Part shown: positions 6,257 through 15,450 of the stretch, piece after piece
Layout: every line of letters begins with the position of its first letter
How positions within the stretch are numbered: position 1 is the first letter of the stretch
Assembly (NCBI GenBank): GCA_023266075.1
Contig: JAHFRX010000003.1
Location: forward strand, 1 to 25,156
DNA from: Legionellaceae bacterium
Lineage (GTDB): Bacteria; Pseudomonadota; Gammaproteobacteria; Legionellales; Legionellaceae
Reading direction: 5' to 3'
Length of the DNA stretch: 25,156 nt
Notes under the pieces: generated by a model
The model's input: only the letters and a program-made list of their open reading frames with translations
Databases searched by the model: none
Told to the model about the DNA's origin: nothing
Made by a program: the position numbers and the translations under genes

Positions 6257-7369
6257 ATGGGTAAAATAGCACTTTATTTAGCTGGGGGTGGTGCAAGAGG
6301 TGCTTATCAGGCAGGCGTCCTCAAAGCCATTCATCAGATTCTTCAAACCAGAGTCTCACCATTTCATATGATTACTGGCGTCAGTGTGGGTAGTATTAAT
6401 GCCGCCATTTTAGCACAGTATGCCAATGATTTTGCAACAGGCGTCAATCGCCTAGAAGATTTATGGCGCAATATTCATTGCCAACAAATATATAACGCCA
6501 GTAATTATTCTTTAAGTAAATCTCTCGCACGAAACCTCAGTCATTTTTTAATTCGTCAACGAAAATCAGGATTCTTGCTCGATACAAGCCCACTGCTCCA
6601 ATTTATCGAAGAAAATGTGGACTTCAATCAGATTCGAGAAAATATTCAACATAAATATCTCGAAACGCTAGAAGTCATTAGCAATTGCTATGAGGTGCAA
6701 CAAACCATCTCATTTTATGAGCACTACGCACCTCATTTTAATGACTGGCATTATCCGCGTCATGCCAGCCAACGTTGCCACTTTACAGCGAACCACATTT
6801 TAGCCTCAAGCGCACTGCCTTTATTCTTTCCACCCATCAATCTTGATGGTTTCAATTATGGTGATGGAAGTATTGGTCTAGTTTCCCCACTACGCGGCGC
6901 GTTGCGCTTTAACGTGGATAAAATCCTCATTTTAGGTACACGACAACTACCCATGTTGCCTCATGTCGAAAAATGGCGAAGCTCAGATATTGGTTTTGCG
7001 CATATTTTAGGTAATATGCTCAATGGTTTATTCCTGGATAATCTTGATAGAGATATCGAAACGGTCAATCATATGAACGACATCGCACGTTTACTCTCGA
7101 TCTGGAAAAAACGCCAATCTCCCTGGCGGCCCGTCGAAACCATGCATCTACGGCCAAGTACGGATGTCGCATCAATCGCTCAAAATAAATACAAAAGCAT
7201 GCCCACTTTATTGCGCTTTTGTCTAAATTTACTTGGCGCACAACATCATTCCGGTGATCTCTTAAGCTTCTTGCTTTTCGAAAAGGAGTTTACACAAGAG
7301 TTGATTCATTTGGGCTACCACGACACACTGTCTAATGCAGCCGCCATCCAAACTTTTTTTCAAAATTAA
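6257..7369 (+). CDS. Patatin-like phospholipase
   Basis: A 370-residue patatin-family acyl hydrolase. The oxyanion loop is LAGGGARGAYQAGVL (residues 8-22), the nucleophile Ser is in GVSVGS (S43) and the catalytic Asp is in YGDGS (D203), so the Ser-Asp dyad is intact. SALPLFFPP just before the Asp is also typical. It has no signal peptide. Homologues release fatty acids from phospholipids, and some in intracellular bacteria are secreted effectors, but nothing here proves secretion. The start at 6257 is preferred because the longer TTG frame begins in the promoter; no strong ribosome site precedes it. A C-terminal extension of about 150 residues after the active-site Asp has no motif I recognise. 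Confidence 0.87.
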   Translation: MGKIALYLAGGGARGAYQAGVLKAIHQILQTRVSPFHMITGVSVGSINAAILAQYANDFATGVNRLEDLWRNIHCQQIYNASNYSLSKSLARNLSHFLIRQRKSGFLLDTSPLLQFIEENVDFNQIRENIQHKYLETLEVISNCYEVQQTISFYEHYAPHFNDWHYPRHASQRCHFTANHILASSALPLFFPPINLDGFNYGDGSIGLVSPLRGALRFNVDKILILGTRQLPMLPHVEKWRSSDIGFAHILGNMLNGLFLDNLDRDIETVNHMNDIARLLSIWKKRQSPWRPVETMHLRPSTDVASIAQNKYKSMPTLLRFCLNLLGAQHHSGDLLSFLLFEKEFTQELIHLGYHDTLSNAAAIQTFFQN

Positions 7370-7392
7370 GTGTCACTATAAAACGATGACAC
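7370..7392 (-). terminator. Weak terminator-like hairpin between convergent genes
   Basis: GTGTCA (7370-7375) and TGACAC (7387-7392) form a 6-pair stem with an 11-base loop. On the minus strand it is followed by TTAATTTTG, so it suits the ATPase gene ending at 7407 better than the plus-strand patatin gene. The stem is short. Confidence 0.35.
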
Positions 7393-7406
7393 AGGTGATC
7401 TGGAAT

Positions 7407-8549
7407 CTATTTTAAAAGCTCGGGTAAATGCATTAATCCCCACTCCATAGGATATACCGTGATACAACCCAGATGAAGCACTTCCTGCCCTAAATAAAAC
7501 AGATAGCATTTTGCCATCGGATAGTCATGCTGAAACTCCTTTAATCCATTCAACATACGTGACGTCATCGTCGTGGTATGTTTGATTTCAAATGCCCACA
7601 ATCCCTCTTCGCCGTACACCACAAAATCAACTTCTAAACCATTTGAAGTTCGCCAATAATACAGCTGTTTATCCCAACAATAATAATCATTCAATGCTAA
7701 GAAAACCTGCATAAAACATGTTTCAAGCCCCGCACCCTCTATTTCTGATGGCGTGTCCAAAATACCCTTGGGTCGCAAATATCGATAAATACCTGCATCA
7801 AAATAATAAAACCGATCTTTCTGAATCAGGCGTCTTTTTGCACGTTTCGTAAAAGTGGGAATGCGATGTGCTATCAATAAGGCTTCAAGAATACTATAGT
7901 AATTTTGAATCACTTGCCTATCAACACCAACTTCCCTTGCAATTTCTGAAGCATTGATTGTCGCGCCTTGTGAAAAACTAGCTATCTCTAAAAACCGTGT
8001 AAATGCTGTAAGATTTCGTGTTAGTCCTTCTTGCATAATTTCTTCTTGAAGGTAAGTCTCTATATACGTTTTTAAATAGCGTGACGGATCTTGATAGGTA
8101 TAAATAGAGGGCAACAAACCAAACTGCAACGCATTTTTCAGACTAAACTGATCTCCTAACTCCTGAGGCACAAGGGGATGCATGGTATAGCGCAATGCAC
8201 GCCCAGCGAGTAAATTCACGCCTTGACGCTTCAATTTTCGCGCAGAAGAACCTGTTAAAATAAATTTAACACTTTCATGCTCAATGAGACGATGCACTTC
8301 ATTTAACAGCTCTGGAATACGTTGAATCTCATCAATAATCACCCAGTTTGTATACTGTGGTGGGATACGATCTCGGAGGCGAGCAGGATTTGCAAGCAAT
8401 TGGCGATAAATATTAAAATCAAGCATATCCAAATACACAACATCAGGAACATGGGACCTTAGCCAAACGGTCTTACCTGTTCCACGCGGACCTAATAAAA
8501 ACAAGCTATTTTGTTGTTCTAATGGTAAATTTAAAAGTCTTGGAAACAT
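7407..8549 (-). CDS. AAA-family ATPase with DUF4143 C-terminal domain
   Basis: A 380-residue member of the AAA_14/DUF4143 family. Walker A is GPRGTGKT (residues 20-27), Walker B is WVIIDEIQ (about 69-76), and the sensor-like FILTGSSARKLK follows near residue 100. The C-terminal half contains GLEVDFVVYG and FEIKHT, resembling the degenerate PD-(D/E)XK fold seen in DUF4143. The family is abundant in bacteria and archaea but its role is unproven; some members behave as accessory or defence-linked genes. I chose 8549 (MFPRLLNLP) because the longer start at 8579 lies inside the -10 element of the predicted promoter. Its promoter sits in a tandem repeat. Stand-alone gene, probably accessory. Confidence 0.85.
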   Translation of the reverse strand: MFPRLLNLPLEQQNSLFLLGPRGTGKTVWLRSHVPDVVYLDMLDFNIYRQLLANPARLRDRIPPQYTNWVIIDEIQRIPELLNEVHRLIEHESVKFILTGSSARKLKRQGVNLLAGRALRYTMHPLVPQELGDQFSLKNALQFGLLPSIYTYQDPSRYLKTYIETYLQEEIMQEGLTRNLTAFTRFLEIASFSQGATINASEIAREVGVDRQVIQNYYSILEALLIAHRIPTFTKRAKRRLIQKDRFYYFDAGIYRYLRPKGILDTPSEIEGAGLETCFMQVFLALNDYYCWDKQLYYWRTSNGLEVDFVVYGEEGLWAFEIKHTTTMTSRMLNGLKEFQHDYPMAKCYLFYLGQEVLHLGCITVYPMEWGLMHLPELLK

Positions 8550-8558
8550 ATTTCTGCA

Positions 8559-8620
8559 TTTTGATGTCGATAACATCATTTTACATTGTATTTTGATGTC
8601 GTCAACATTGTTTTACATTG
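8559..8620. repeat. Two 30-base direct repeats over the DUF4143 ATPase promoter
   Basis: Copies at 8559-8588 and 8591-8620 are 2 bases apart and agree at 26 of 30 positions. Both begin TTTTGATGTCG and end TTTTACATTG. The first contains GATGT and ACATC as short inverted arms. The right copy covers the last 8 bases of aroE including its stop codon. Possible repressor sites or a duplication scar. Confidence 0.75.
8578..8605 (-). promoter_or_regulatory. Sigma70-type promoter of the DUF4143 ATPase gene
   Basis: On the minus strand TTGACG (plus 8600-8605), 16 bases, then TAAAAT (plus 8578-8583). The -35 box is in the right repeat copy and the -10 box in the left copy. Transcription would begin near 8571, leaving a leader of about 20 bases without a clear ribosome site. 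Confidence 0.55.
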
Positions 8621-9368
8621 GGGATATCCCATGCCAAATGGTAAAAGCTTCTCTGGCTTGCTCCACCAACATTGAAAAACCATCGGAAGCGATGCAGTAA
8701 TGGGTATTTGCCCATTGCACAAACGGCGTTTTAGCCGCTTTACAATAGGTCAAATCATAACAGTATGGCCGGGGAGCCAACCATGTCGTGGGTAATGCCT
8801 CAACATCAAGCTGTCCTGCCGTCGCATTGATCAACACATCAAACTCACCCACGCGCTCCTGCATATCAATAACTGAGATGTCATCAAGAGCGATGCTTAA
8901 AAGCATCGCTCTTTCAAGCGTGCGATTTACAAGCGTGATATGCACACCGTTATCTTGTAATGCTGGGATAATGCCACGTGCTGCACCACCTGCTCCCAGA
9001 ATTAAAACACGTCGCCCCGACAGTGTCAGAACTTTTTCCAATGCCCGGCAAAGACCAATACCATCCGTATTATCGGCATGTAAAAGACCTTTTTCCATCC
9101 ATAGCGTATTTGCTGAGCACGCACGTTGACAACGCGATGTTCTTATCTCACTCATCGCAAATGCTTGTTCTTTAAATGGCGCTGTGATGTTTAATCCAAG
9201 TCCGCCCTGCTCAAAGAACAACGTCACTTGTGCTTCAAAATCAGACTCGACCAAGATACGTTCATAATGGATGGTTTTGCCGACGTTACTTGCAAATTGC
9301 TGATGAATCAATGGCGACAAACTATGCGCAATAGGATTGCCCATCACCGCATAGGTTTCAAGCCTCAT
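8613..9368 (-). CDS. aroE: Shikimate dehydrogenase
   Basis: A 251-residue AroE that reduces 3-dehydroshikimate to shikimate with NADPH in aromatic amino acid synthesis. SLSP near residue 16 binds substrate; the catalytic pair is K66 (NITAPFK) and D102 (NTDG), matching the Escherichia coli K65/D102 spacing. The dinucleotide loop is LGAGGAARG and the NADP-selective NRT motif follows. It is about 20 residues shorter than usual, mostly near the C-terminus, but SMLVEQAREAF is retained. The ATG overlaps the pepN stop (ATGA), making it the last gene of a four-gene chain rsmI, astacin, pepN, aroE. Its final codons lie in the direct repeat. Confidence 0.96.
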   Translation of the reverse strand: MRLETYAVMGNPIAHSLSPLIHQQFASNVGKTIHYERILVESDFEAQVTLFFEQGGLGLNITAPFKEQAFAMSEIRTSRCQRACSANTLWMEKGLLHADNTDGIGLCRALEKVLTLSGRRVLILGAGGAARGIIPALQDNGVHITLVNRTLERAMLLSIALDDISVIDMQERVGEFDVLINATAGQLDVEALPTTWLAPRPYCYDLTYCKAAKTPFVQWANTHYCIASDGFSMLVEQAREAFTIWHGISPM

Positions 9369-11956
9369 GCATTTTCCAGACTCTTAGTGACTTTTTCAGT
9401 CAGATCTTTTGACAACGGATGTGTGGCCAGTTTTTCTAATTCTTTTAACATCAAAATTTGTCTGGGTTTATCGTAACGCTGCCAACGTGTAAATGGTGTG
9501 GCAAGCGATGAAGCCACTTGCGCATTGATTTTATCTAACTGTAATACCATCTCCGTTAAAAAACGATACCCACTGCCATCGATCGCATGAAAGTGACGAG
9601 GATTTGAATGACAAAAAGCGCCAATCAATGAACGTACTTTATTGGGATTTGTCATCACAAATTTAGGATGCCTCAGGAGGGAGCGCACAACAGACAATGT
9701 ATCCGGCGCTTCACTTGTCGCTTGTACCAAAAACCATTTATCAAGCACTAAATCATTGCCTTTCCATTTGTTATAAAATCGCTCTAACGCAAAAGCACGC
9801 TTTTCTTTATCAGGTCCATTCACCAGTAATACCAAGCTACCCAAAACATCCGTCATTGTTTTTGCATGTAGAAACTGCGCCTCACAATACGATAGCGCAT
9901 GAGGTTGTAAAGCGGTCATCATTAACCATAAACAGATTTGCTTCAGCCGTCGTCTTGCGTAGGCATCACCATGCATGCCATGATCTTCTTCTTTCGCCAA
10001 ACGTTCATACAACACAAATGCATCGTGACACAATGCTACAGATAACTGTTTTTTGAAAACATCGCGCGCACGTTCAAGTCGTGCAACATCAACCTCTCGC
10101 ATGGTGTTTGCCAATATTTCAAATAGCGGTAACGTCAATAATTCTGCTCGCAGGGCAGGATCTAGTGTTTCGTCATTCAACACATCTTGATAAACATGCA
10201 GTAAAGCGTCATTGATGACCCAATCTGTCTCGGGTTTTTGATACCAATCACACAATATATTTTGTGCAAGTTGCTGTGCAATATCCCATTTCACAAACCC
10301 ATTCTCATCATACCGCAGCATTAACAAAAGCTCATCGACAGACGATTGGCGCGTCAAAATAATGGGTGCAGAAAAATCTTGTAAGAGTGATAATAGCGGC
10401 TTTTTTTTGAGTCCAGAGACTTCAAACGTTTGAGATGCTTGTGTTAACTCAAAATAATCCGTGGAAAGATTGATTGCATTGCCATAGTGATCGAAAAGTC
10501 GGTATCGAATCGGAATCACAAAAGGTTTTTTAATCTGGCCATCCGGCGTCGTGGGACAGGTTTGCTCAAAAGTGACGCGCAATGTGCCTTCTTCATAAGA
10601 CTCCGATAAAAGCGTCACATGGGGCGTACCTGCTTGACTGTACCACAGCATAAATTGCGACATATCACGCTGATTTGCATCACTCATCGCTTGAACAAAA
10701 TCATCAATCGTCACCGCTTGACCATCATGACGTTGAAAATACAGATTCATACCATGCCTAAATCCGGCCTTACCCAATAACGTTGATTGCATACGAATAA
10801 CTTCAGCGCCTTTATTGTAGATGGTTGTCGTATAGAAATTATTAATTTCTTGATAAGACAGAGGACGTACAGGATGTGCCATACGACCCGCATCTTCCGG
10901 AAATTGTGTTTGTCGTAAAAGACGCACATCAATAATACGACTCACATCTCGCGAATTCATATCACACGAAAACTCTTGGTCACGAAATACGGTCAGCCCC
11001 TCTTTTAAACTGAGTTGGAACCAATCACGGCACGTCACACGATTGCCCGTCCAATTATGAAAATACTCATGTGCAACAACACCTTCAATATCCGCATAAT
11101 CACTGTCTGTAGCGGTGTCTGGGCACGCTAGAATATACTTAGCATTAAAAATATTGAGACCCTTGTTTTCCATGGCGCCCATATTAAAATCACTGACCGC
11201 AACAATCATATATAAGTCTAAATCGTACTCACGCCCAAACTGCTCCTCATCCCAACGCATTGCCTGCCTCAAAGAGTGCATCGCATGTGCACATTTATTT
11301 TCATTGCCATGCTCCACGTAAATGCGCAAATCAATATGGCGACCAGAACATGTTTCAAATGTATCTTGCACACACGCAAGATCTCCTGCAACCAAAGCAA
11401 ATAGATAAGAAGGTTTTTTAAAAGGATCGTGCCACAACGCCCAATGCCGCCCATCATCCATATCTTGTCCATCCACCCAATTACCATTAGACAATAACAC
11501 GGGGTATGTCGCTTTATCTGCGATAATTTTTGTTGTAAAAACGGTCAATACATCGGGTCTATCCAAGAAATAGGTGATTCGTCTAAAGCCCTCTGCTTCA
11601 CACTGCGTACAAAACAACGCATTTGACCGATAGAGCCCCGACAACGCTGTATTATGTTGCGGCTCCAAGCGAGTTACAATCGTCAAGATAAATTCATCTA
11701 ATGTCGTATGCATCACTAACCGTTCGCCATCGTCATGCACGGTATAATCTGAGAAGGTCACGCCGTTCAAACAGATATCAACAAGCGTTAACGCCTCACC
11801 TAACAAACAGAGATCACCTGCTGATTGACGTTTAAATGTCATCCGATTTTCAACCACCGCATGTGAGTCAAACAACGCTATTTCAAGAAAAACCGCCTCA
11901 ATTGAAAAATTCGATGCACGGTAATCTTTCAAAAAAATAGTCTCATTCTTTGGCAT
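9365..11956 (-). CDS. pepN: Aminopeptidase N (M1 zinc metallopeptidase)
   Basis: An 863-residue M1 aminopeptidase of the long bacterial PepN type (870 in Escherichia coli). The exopeptidase motif GAMEN lies near residue 261. The zinc site is HEYFHNW: H296, E297, H300 and, 18 residues on, E319, all one residue off the Escherichia coli numbering. A Tyr in TTTIYNKG is the likely transition-state Tyr. The enzyme removes N-terminal residues from peptides in the cytoplasm. Its start overlaps the stop of the astacin gene (TAATG) and its stop overlaps aroE, so translation is probably coupled along the chain. Confidence 0.97.
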   Translation of the reverse strand: MPKNETIFLKDYRASNFSIEAVFLEIALFDSHAVVENRMTFKRQSAGDLCLLGEALTLVDICLNGVTFSDYTVHDDGERLVMHTTLDEFILTIVTRLEPQHNTALSGLYRSNALFCTQCEAEGFRRITYFLDRPDVLTVFTTKIIADKATYPVLLSNGNWVDGQDMDDGRHWALWHDPFKKPSYLFALVAGDLACVQDTFETCSGRHIDLRIYVEHGNENKCAHAMHSLRQAMRWDEEQFGREYDLDLYMIVAVSDFNMGAMENKGLNIFNAKYILACPDTATDSDYADIEGVVAHEYFHNWTGNRVTCRDWFQLSLKEGLTVFRDQEFSCDMNSRDVSRIIDVRLLRQTQFPEDAGRMAHPVRPLSYQEINNFYTTTIYNKGAEVIRMQSTLLGKAGFRHGMNLYFQRHDGQAVTIDDFVQAMSDANQRDMSQFMLWYSQAGTPHVTLLSESYEEGTLRVTFEQTCPTTPDGQIKKPFVIPIRYRLFDHYGNAINLSTDYFELTQASQTFEVSGLKKKPLLSLLQDFSAPIILTRQSSVDELLLMLRYDENGFVKWDIAQQLAQNILCDWYQKPETDWVINDALLHVYQDVLNDETLDPALRAELLTLPLFEILANTMREVDVARLERARDVFKKQLSVALCHDAFVLYERLAKEEDHGMHGDAYARRRLKQICLWLMMTALQPHALSYCEAQFLHAKTMTDVLGSLVLLVNGPDKEKRAFALERFYNKWKGNDLVLDKWFLVQATSEAPDTLSVVRSLLRHPKFVMTNPNKVRSLIGAFCHSNPRHFHAIDGSGYRFLTEMVLQLDKINAQVASSLATPFTRWQRYDKPRQILMLKELEKLATHPLSKDLTEKVTKSLENA

Positions 11957-12774
11957 TATTCATCCTTTTTAAACTGTTCTGGATACATAGAATTCACAGC
12001 TTGAATATCTAGCGGGCTAATTTCATCACGCTGACCAATCGTAGCACCTTCGACAAGTGGCACGATCGTTTTTTCACCATTTTTAGAAAAAGCATATGCA
12101 GAATAATGCATAATGGACTGATAATTGTAAGGACCATAATCCGTGCCATTGGTTAAATGTTGCTCAAAATTATATCTAGCGTGCTCTTCAATATTCTCCC
12201 ACAGAATACGCACGTAACTATCTCTATCAACTCTTGATTGCTCATGCCACAAACCCAGCACATGTCCAATTTCATGCGCTGTGATCATTGTTGTGCAACG
12301 TGATGACAATTGCACATACTGTCTCCCACCATATCGTCCTACATAAGAGGAGCACATTTTCCCGCCATCAGGAGCAAAAATAACATAATCAGGATACCGC
12401 TCTTCATCCGCTTTCGTAATAGGCACAAATTTCACAAACGTCACTTGCTGCCAAAGTGCGATGGCTTTCATCACTGAATCACGATTTACTTGCGGTAGAT
12501 GGTCATCAATTTGATACGGCACAATACCACTCAACCAACGATTTGATATCAATTTTATAATGGCGGCTTTCGAAGAAGTATCGTAAGGCGTCAGTTTCTT
12601 TAGAATAATATCGCCCTCTGCAATGGCATATCCATTGATTTCCTCATAACTCACCTGCACACGTCCATATACAGGATGCATCATCATCATTTTTTTCACT
12701 TCACCGGCATGAGACAATGCAACACTCAAACTCAACACAATAGACATCAGCACACGATAAAAATCATTATTCAT
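11956..12774 (-). CDS. Secreted astacin-family (M12A) zinc metalloprotease
   Basis: A 272-residue astacin with a signal peptide (cleavage likely after SHA, residue 23), a short prosegment of about 50 residues and a catalytic domain. The zinc motif is HEIGHVLGLWHEQSR: H167, E168, H171 and H177. The Met-turn SIMHY gives M222 and Tyr ligand Y224. Astacins are mainly animal proteins, but a few bacterial ones are known, including LegP, a Legionella pneumophila secreted effector of the same family. The gene sits between rsmI and pepN with stop/start overlaps on both sides (ATGA and TAATG), an unusual place for an exported protease. Intact active site implies activity. Destination (periplasm or outside the cell) is inferred from the signal peptide. 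Confidence 0.9.
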   Translation of the reverse strand: MNNDFYRVLMSIVLSLSVALSHAGEVKKMMMMHPVYGRVQVSYEEINGYAIAEGDIILKKLTPYDTSSKAAIIKLISNRWLSGIVPYQIDDHLPQVNRDSVMKAIALWQQVTFVKFVPITKADEERYPDYVIFAPDGGKMCSSYVGRYGGRQYVQLSSRCTTMITAHEIGHVLGLWHEQSRVDRDSYVRILWENIEEHARYNFEQHLTNGTDYGPYNYQSIMHYSAYAFSKNGEKTIVPLVEGATIGQRDEISPLDIQAVNSMYPEQFKKDE

Positions 12775-13622
12775 ATCACACCCTCCTGCTGTATCAGCAA
12801 CGCGCGTTCATAGACTTCGTTTTTGTGTTTTCCTGTTAATTCTATGGTTAATTTAACGGCCTGTTTTAACGGTAACTCTTTTAGGAGCACCTCTAAATAT
12901 CGACTTAAATCGTCCTGCACAACCACCATTCGAGGCGGAAGAACTAATACAAATTCCCCCTTCACACGCGCTTTATCTTCCATCAACCAATACGTTAAAG
13001 ATGCCGCATTATCTCGCCTAAAACACTCATATGTTTTTGTAAGCTCTTTTGCCAGAACAAATTCATAAGCTGCACCAAAAACGTCCCCAATACTTTGTAT
13101 ACAAGCTTCAATACGATGCGTTGATTCATACAATACTAAGGTATGATCTAACATCGCATAACGTTCAAGTTTTTTTAATCGCACACAAGCTTTCGCTGGC
13201 AAAAACCCAATAAACGTAAACACATCACTCGGTACACCAGATGCCGAAAGTGCAGCTATCAATGCACACGCACCAGGAATAGGCACAACAGCAATCTCAT
13301 GCGCTCGCGCCATTTTTACCAAGGTAAAACCAGGGTCACTCATCAGGGGCGTGCCTGCATCACTGACTAACGCACAGCTTTCTCCTTGCAATAGACGATG
13401 TAGTGCTTGCTCACTTTGCTGTGTTTCATTATGCGTGTGTAAAGAAAGCAATGGTTTTTTAATCCCAAAAAGCCCCAAAAATGGATGGGTATGACGCGTA
13501 TCTTCAGCCAGGATAAAATCAACGTGTTTGAGTGTTGTGATGGCTCGAAAGCTCATATCTTCGCGGTTTCCAATGGGCGTTGAGACCAGATATAAAGTCC
13601 CAGGACTTGTGATGATGGCCAT
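12771..13622 (-). CDS. rsmI: 16S rRNA (cytidine-2'-O)-methyltransferase
   Basis: A 283-residue RsmI, usual length, which methylates the ribose of C1402 in the decoding centre of 16S rRNA using S-adenosylmethionine. Signatures include GTLYLVSTPIGNREDMS at residues 8-24, AEDTRHT, SDAGTP with MSDPG, and PIPGACALIAALSASG. AGGA lies 9 bases before the ATG. It is divergent from lpoA with only 42 bases between the start codons, a neighbourhood common in Gammaproteobacteria. It heads the chain to the astacin gene, pepN and aroE. Confidence 0.97.
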   Translation of the reverse strand: MAIITSPGTLYLVSTPIGNREDMSFRAITTLKHVDFILAEDTRHTHPFLGLFGIKKPLLSLHTHNETQQSEQALHRLLQGESCALVSDAGTPLMSDPGFTLVKMARAHEIAVVPIPGACALIAALSASGVPSDVFTFIGFLPAKACVRLKKLERYAMLDHTLVLYESTHRIEACIQSIGDVFGAAYEFVLAKELTKTYECFRRDNAASLTYWLMEDKARVKGEFVLVLPPRMVVVQDDLSRYLEVLLKELPLKQAVKLTIELTGKHKNEVYERALLIQQEGVI

Positions 13623-13664
13623 GATGGTTTATCCTGTCTCGTTCTTTCGTTGGGGTATCCACAT

Positions 13665-15443
13665 ATGCGACGCTTTCAATTTTTATTTATCGTACTGATG
13701 GTCTTATTTTTGTCAAATTGTAGCACAATAACAGAAACGTCACCACGTAAATCTCAATCGATTTTAAGTCCTTACACCCTACCTGCAACAGCTTACCTTG
13801 CGCTGGCTAAAAAGCAAAGTGGAGTAGATCAACAAGAGCTACTGGTGATGGCAGCAGGTCGTTATCTGCAGGATGGTGAATGGCAACACAGTAGCGTCAT
13901 TTTAGCAGAAATCGCACCTTTATCTTCAGAAACGGCTGACGAAAAAAAAATTCTACAAGCAAAAATTTTACTTCTTCGTGGCCAAACAAATGCTGTCCTC
14001 ACAACATTGGGTGGCGTCAAAGCGCTCAATCAACTCACAGATTACTATCAAGCTGAATACCATGATACGCTCGCACAAACATACCAAAAACAAAATAATT
14101 TAATTTTATCTGTATCAGAACGTATCAAGCTCGAACCATTGCTGCCCGATGAGCAAACGCAACAAAATAATCGTCGTGCACTTTGGCTATCTCTCACTCA
14201 TCTCCCCATTGAAGAACTCGAAACACTGACACTCGAAACACCCAAAAACTCAGTGATTCAAGGTTGGCTAAAACTCGCAACAATTTCAAGAAAATATCAC
14301 TTACGTCCACAAATGATGCTCACACAACTAGAACAATGGCAAGAAGAATATCCACATCATCCAGGTATTGGTTTACTTCCTTATTCTCTAAATGAAATGC
14401 GTGCACATCTTTATCCGCCACCTAAAAAAATCGCGTTGCTTTTACCGCTCACCGGCGTACTTGCAGGTCCTGGAATTGCTATCAAAGAAGGATTTTTAGC
14501 CGCTTTTGAAGCGAGTGGTGCCGCAAAATTTATGCACGTAAGATTTTACGACACCAATGCATTCGCTATTGCAGCATTATATGAACAAGCTTCTGCTGAA
14601 GGTGCCGAGCTTATCATCGGCCCATTGACCAAAAACGATGTCGCAACTGTCGCTGAACTTGAACATCCAGTACCCACAATTTTACTCAATGATGTCCATA
14701 CCACACTTCCCGCGGATATCTTTCAATTCGGATTATCACCTCATCTTGAGGCAAGACAGGTTGCCGCCCGTGCACGAAAAGATGGGCACTCACGTGCGCT
14801 CATCATTCGTTTAGACAATGCGTGGGGTGAAGACATCGCTCATGCTTTTCAAGATCAGTGGCTTTCAAGTGGTGGTGAAGTTATTGATACTTTACAGTAC
14901 CAACCACAAGATAATTTTAATCAACGCATCCGAAGTCTATTACACATTGACGCCAGTGAAACACGCGCACGACAAATCAAACAACTTCTTGGACGTACAA
15001 TTGAGTCCATCCCTCACCGAAGACAAGATTTTGACATCATCTTTCTAGTCGCCTATCCCTCCAGTGCACGCCAAATCAAACCATTATTAAACTATTACTA
15101 CGCCGGTGATGTCCCTGTATATGCAACATCGAACGTCTACGCAGGTAGCCTCAACACGATGCGCGATCGAGACTTGAACGGCATTATTTTCTGCGATATC
15201 CCTTGGGTATTTTCACACAATTTAGGCGATAAAAACTGGCCCGAGCAACTCAACAGCTACAGCCGTCTTTATGCGTTAGGTATTGATAGTTTTGCACTTG
15301 CAACGATGCTCAATGAGCTCATACTATTTCCTGCCATCAACAATGAGAATGGTATCCTCTATTTGAGCACAAATCACCAAATCTCACGAATTTTAGCCTT
15401 CGGGCAATTCAAAGAAGGAAAACCAGAGCGACTGCCAGATTGA
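13665..15443 (+). CDS. lpoA: Penicillin-binding protein activator LpoA (LppC family lipoprotein)
   Basis: A 592-residue outer-membrane lipoprotein of the LppC/YraM family. The signal ends with a lipobox FLSNC (Cys19); Asn at the position before Cys is unusual, where Gly, Ala or Ser is normal. A helical TPR-like N-terminal domain spans residues 30-245. A periplasmic-binding-protein-like C-terminal domain begins about residue 252 with KKIALLLPLTG. In Escherichia coli LpoA activates the peptidoglycan synthase PBP1A. The ATG at 13665 (MRRFQ) is chosen; a TTG start five codons earlier would place extra residues before the signal. The downstream yraN/diaA genes of enterics are absent; folM-like follows convergently after 7 bases. 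Confidence 0.9.
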   Translation: MRRFQFLFIVLMVLFLSNCSTITETSPRKSQSILSPYTLPATAYLALAKKQSGVDQQELLVMAAGRYLQDGEWQHSSVILAEIAPLSSETADEKKILQAKILLLRGQTNAVLTTLGGVKALNQLTDYYQAEYHDTLAQTYQKQNNLILSVSERIKLEPLLPDEQTQQNNRRALWLSLTHLPIEELETLTLETPKNSVIQGWLKLATISRKYHLRPQMMLTQLEQWQEEYPHHPGIGLLPYSLNEMRAHLYPPPKKIALLLPLTGVLAGPGIAIKEGFLAAFEASGAAKFMHVRFYDTNAFAIAALYEQASAEGAELIIGPLTKNDVATVAELEHPVPTILLNDVHTTLPADIFQFGLSPHLEARQVAARARKDGHSRALIIRLDNAWGEDIAHAFQDQWLSSGGEVIDTLQYQPQDNFNQRIRSLLHIDASETRARQIKQLLGRTIESIPHRRQDFDIIFLVAYPSSARQIKPLLNYYYAGDVPVYATSNVYAGSLNTMRDRDLNGIIFCDIPWVFSHNLGDKNWPEQLNSYSRLYALGIDSFALATMLNELILFPAINNENGILYLSTNHQISRILAFGQFKEGKPERLPD

Positions 15444-15450
15444 GGGACGT

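Noticed and set aside
8559..8620. CRISPR array
   Set aside because: Only two copies, separated by 2 bases, with no spacer-sized gaps and no cas genes.
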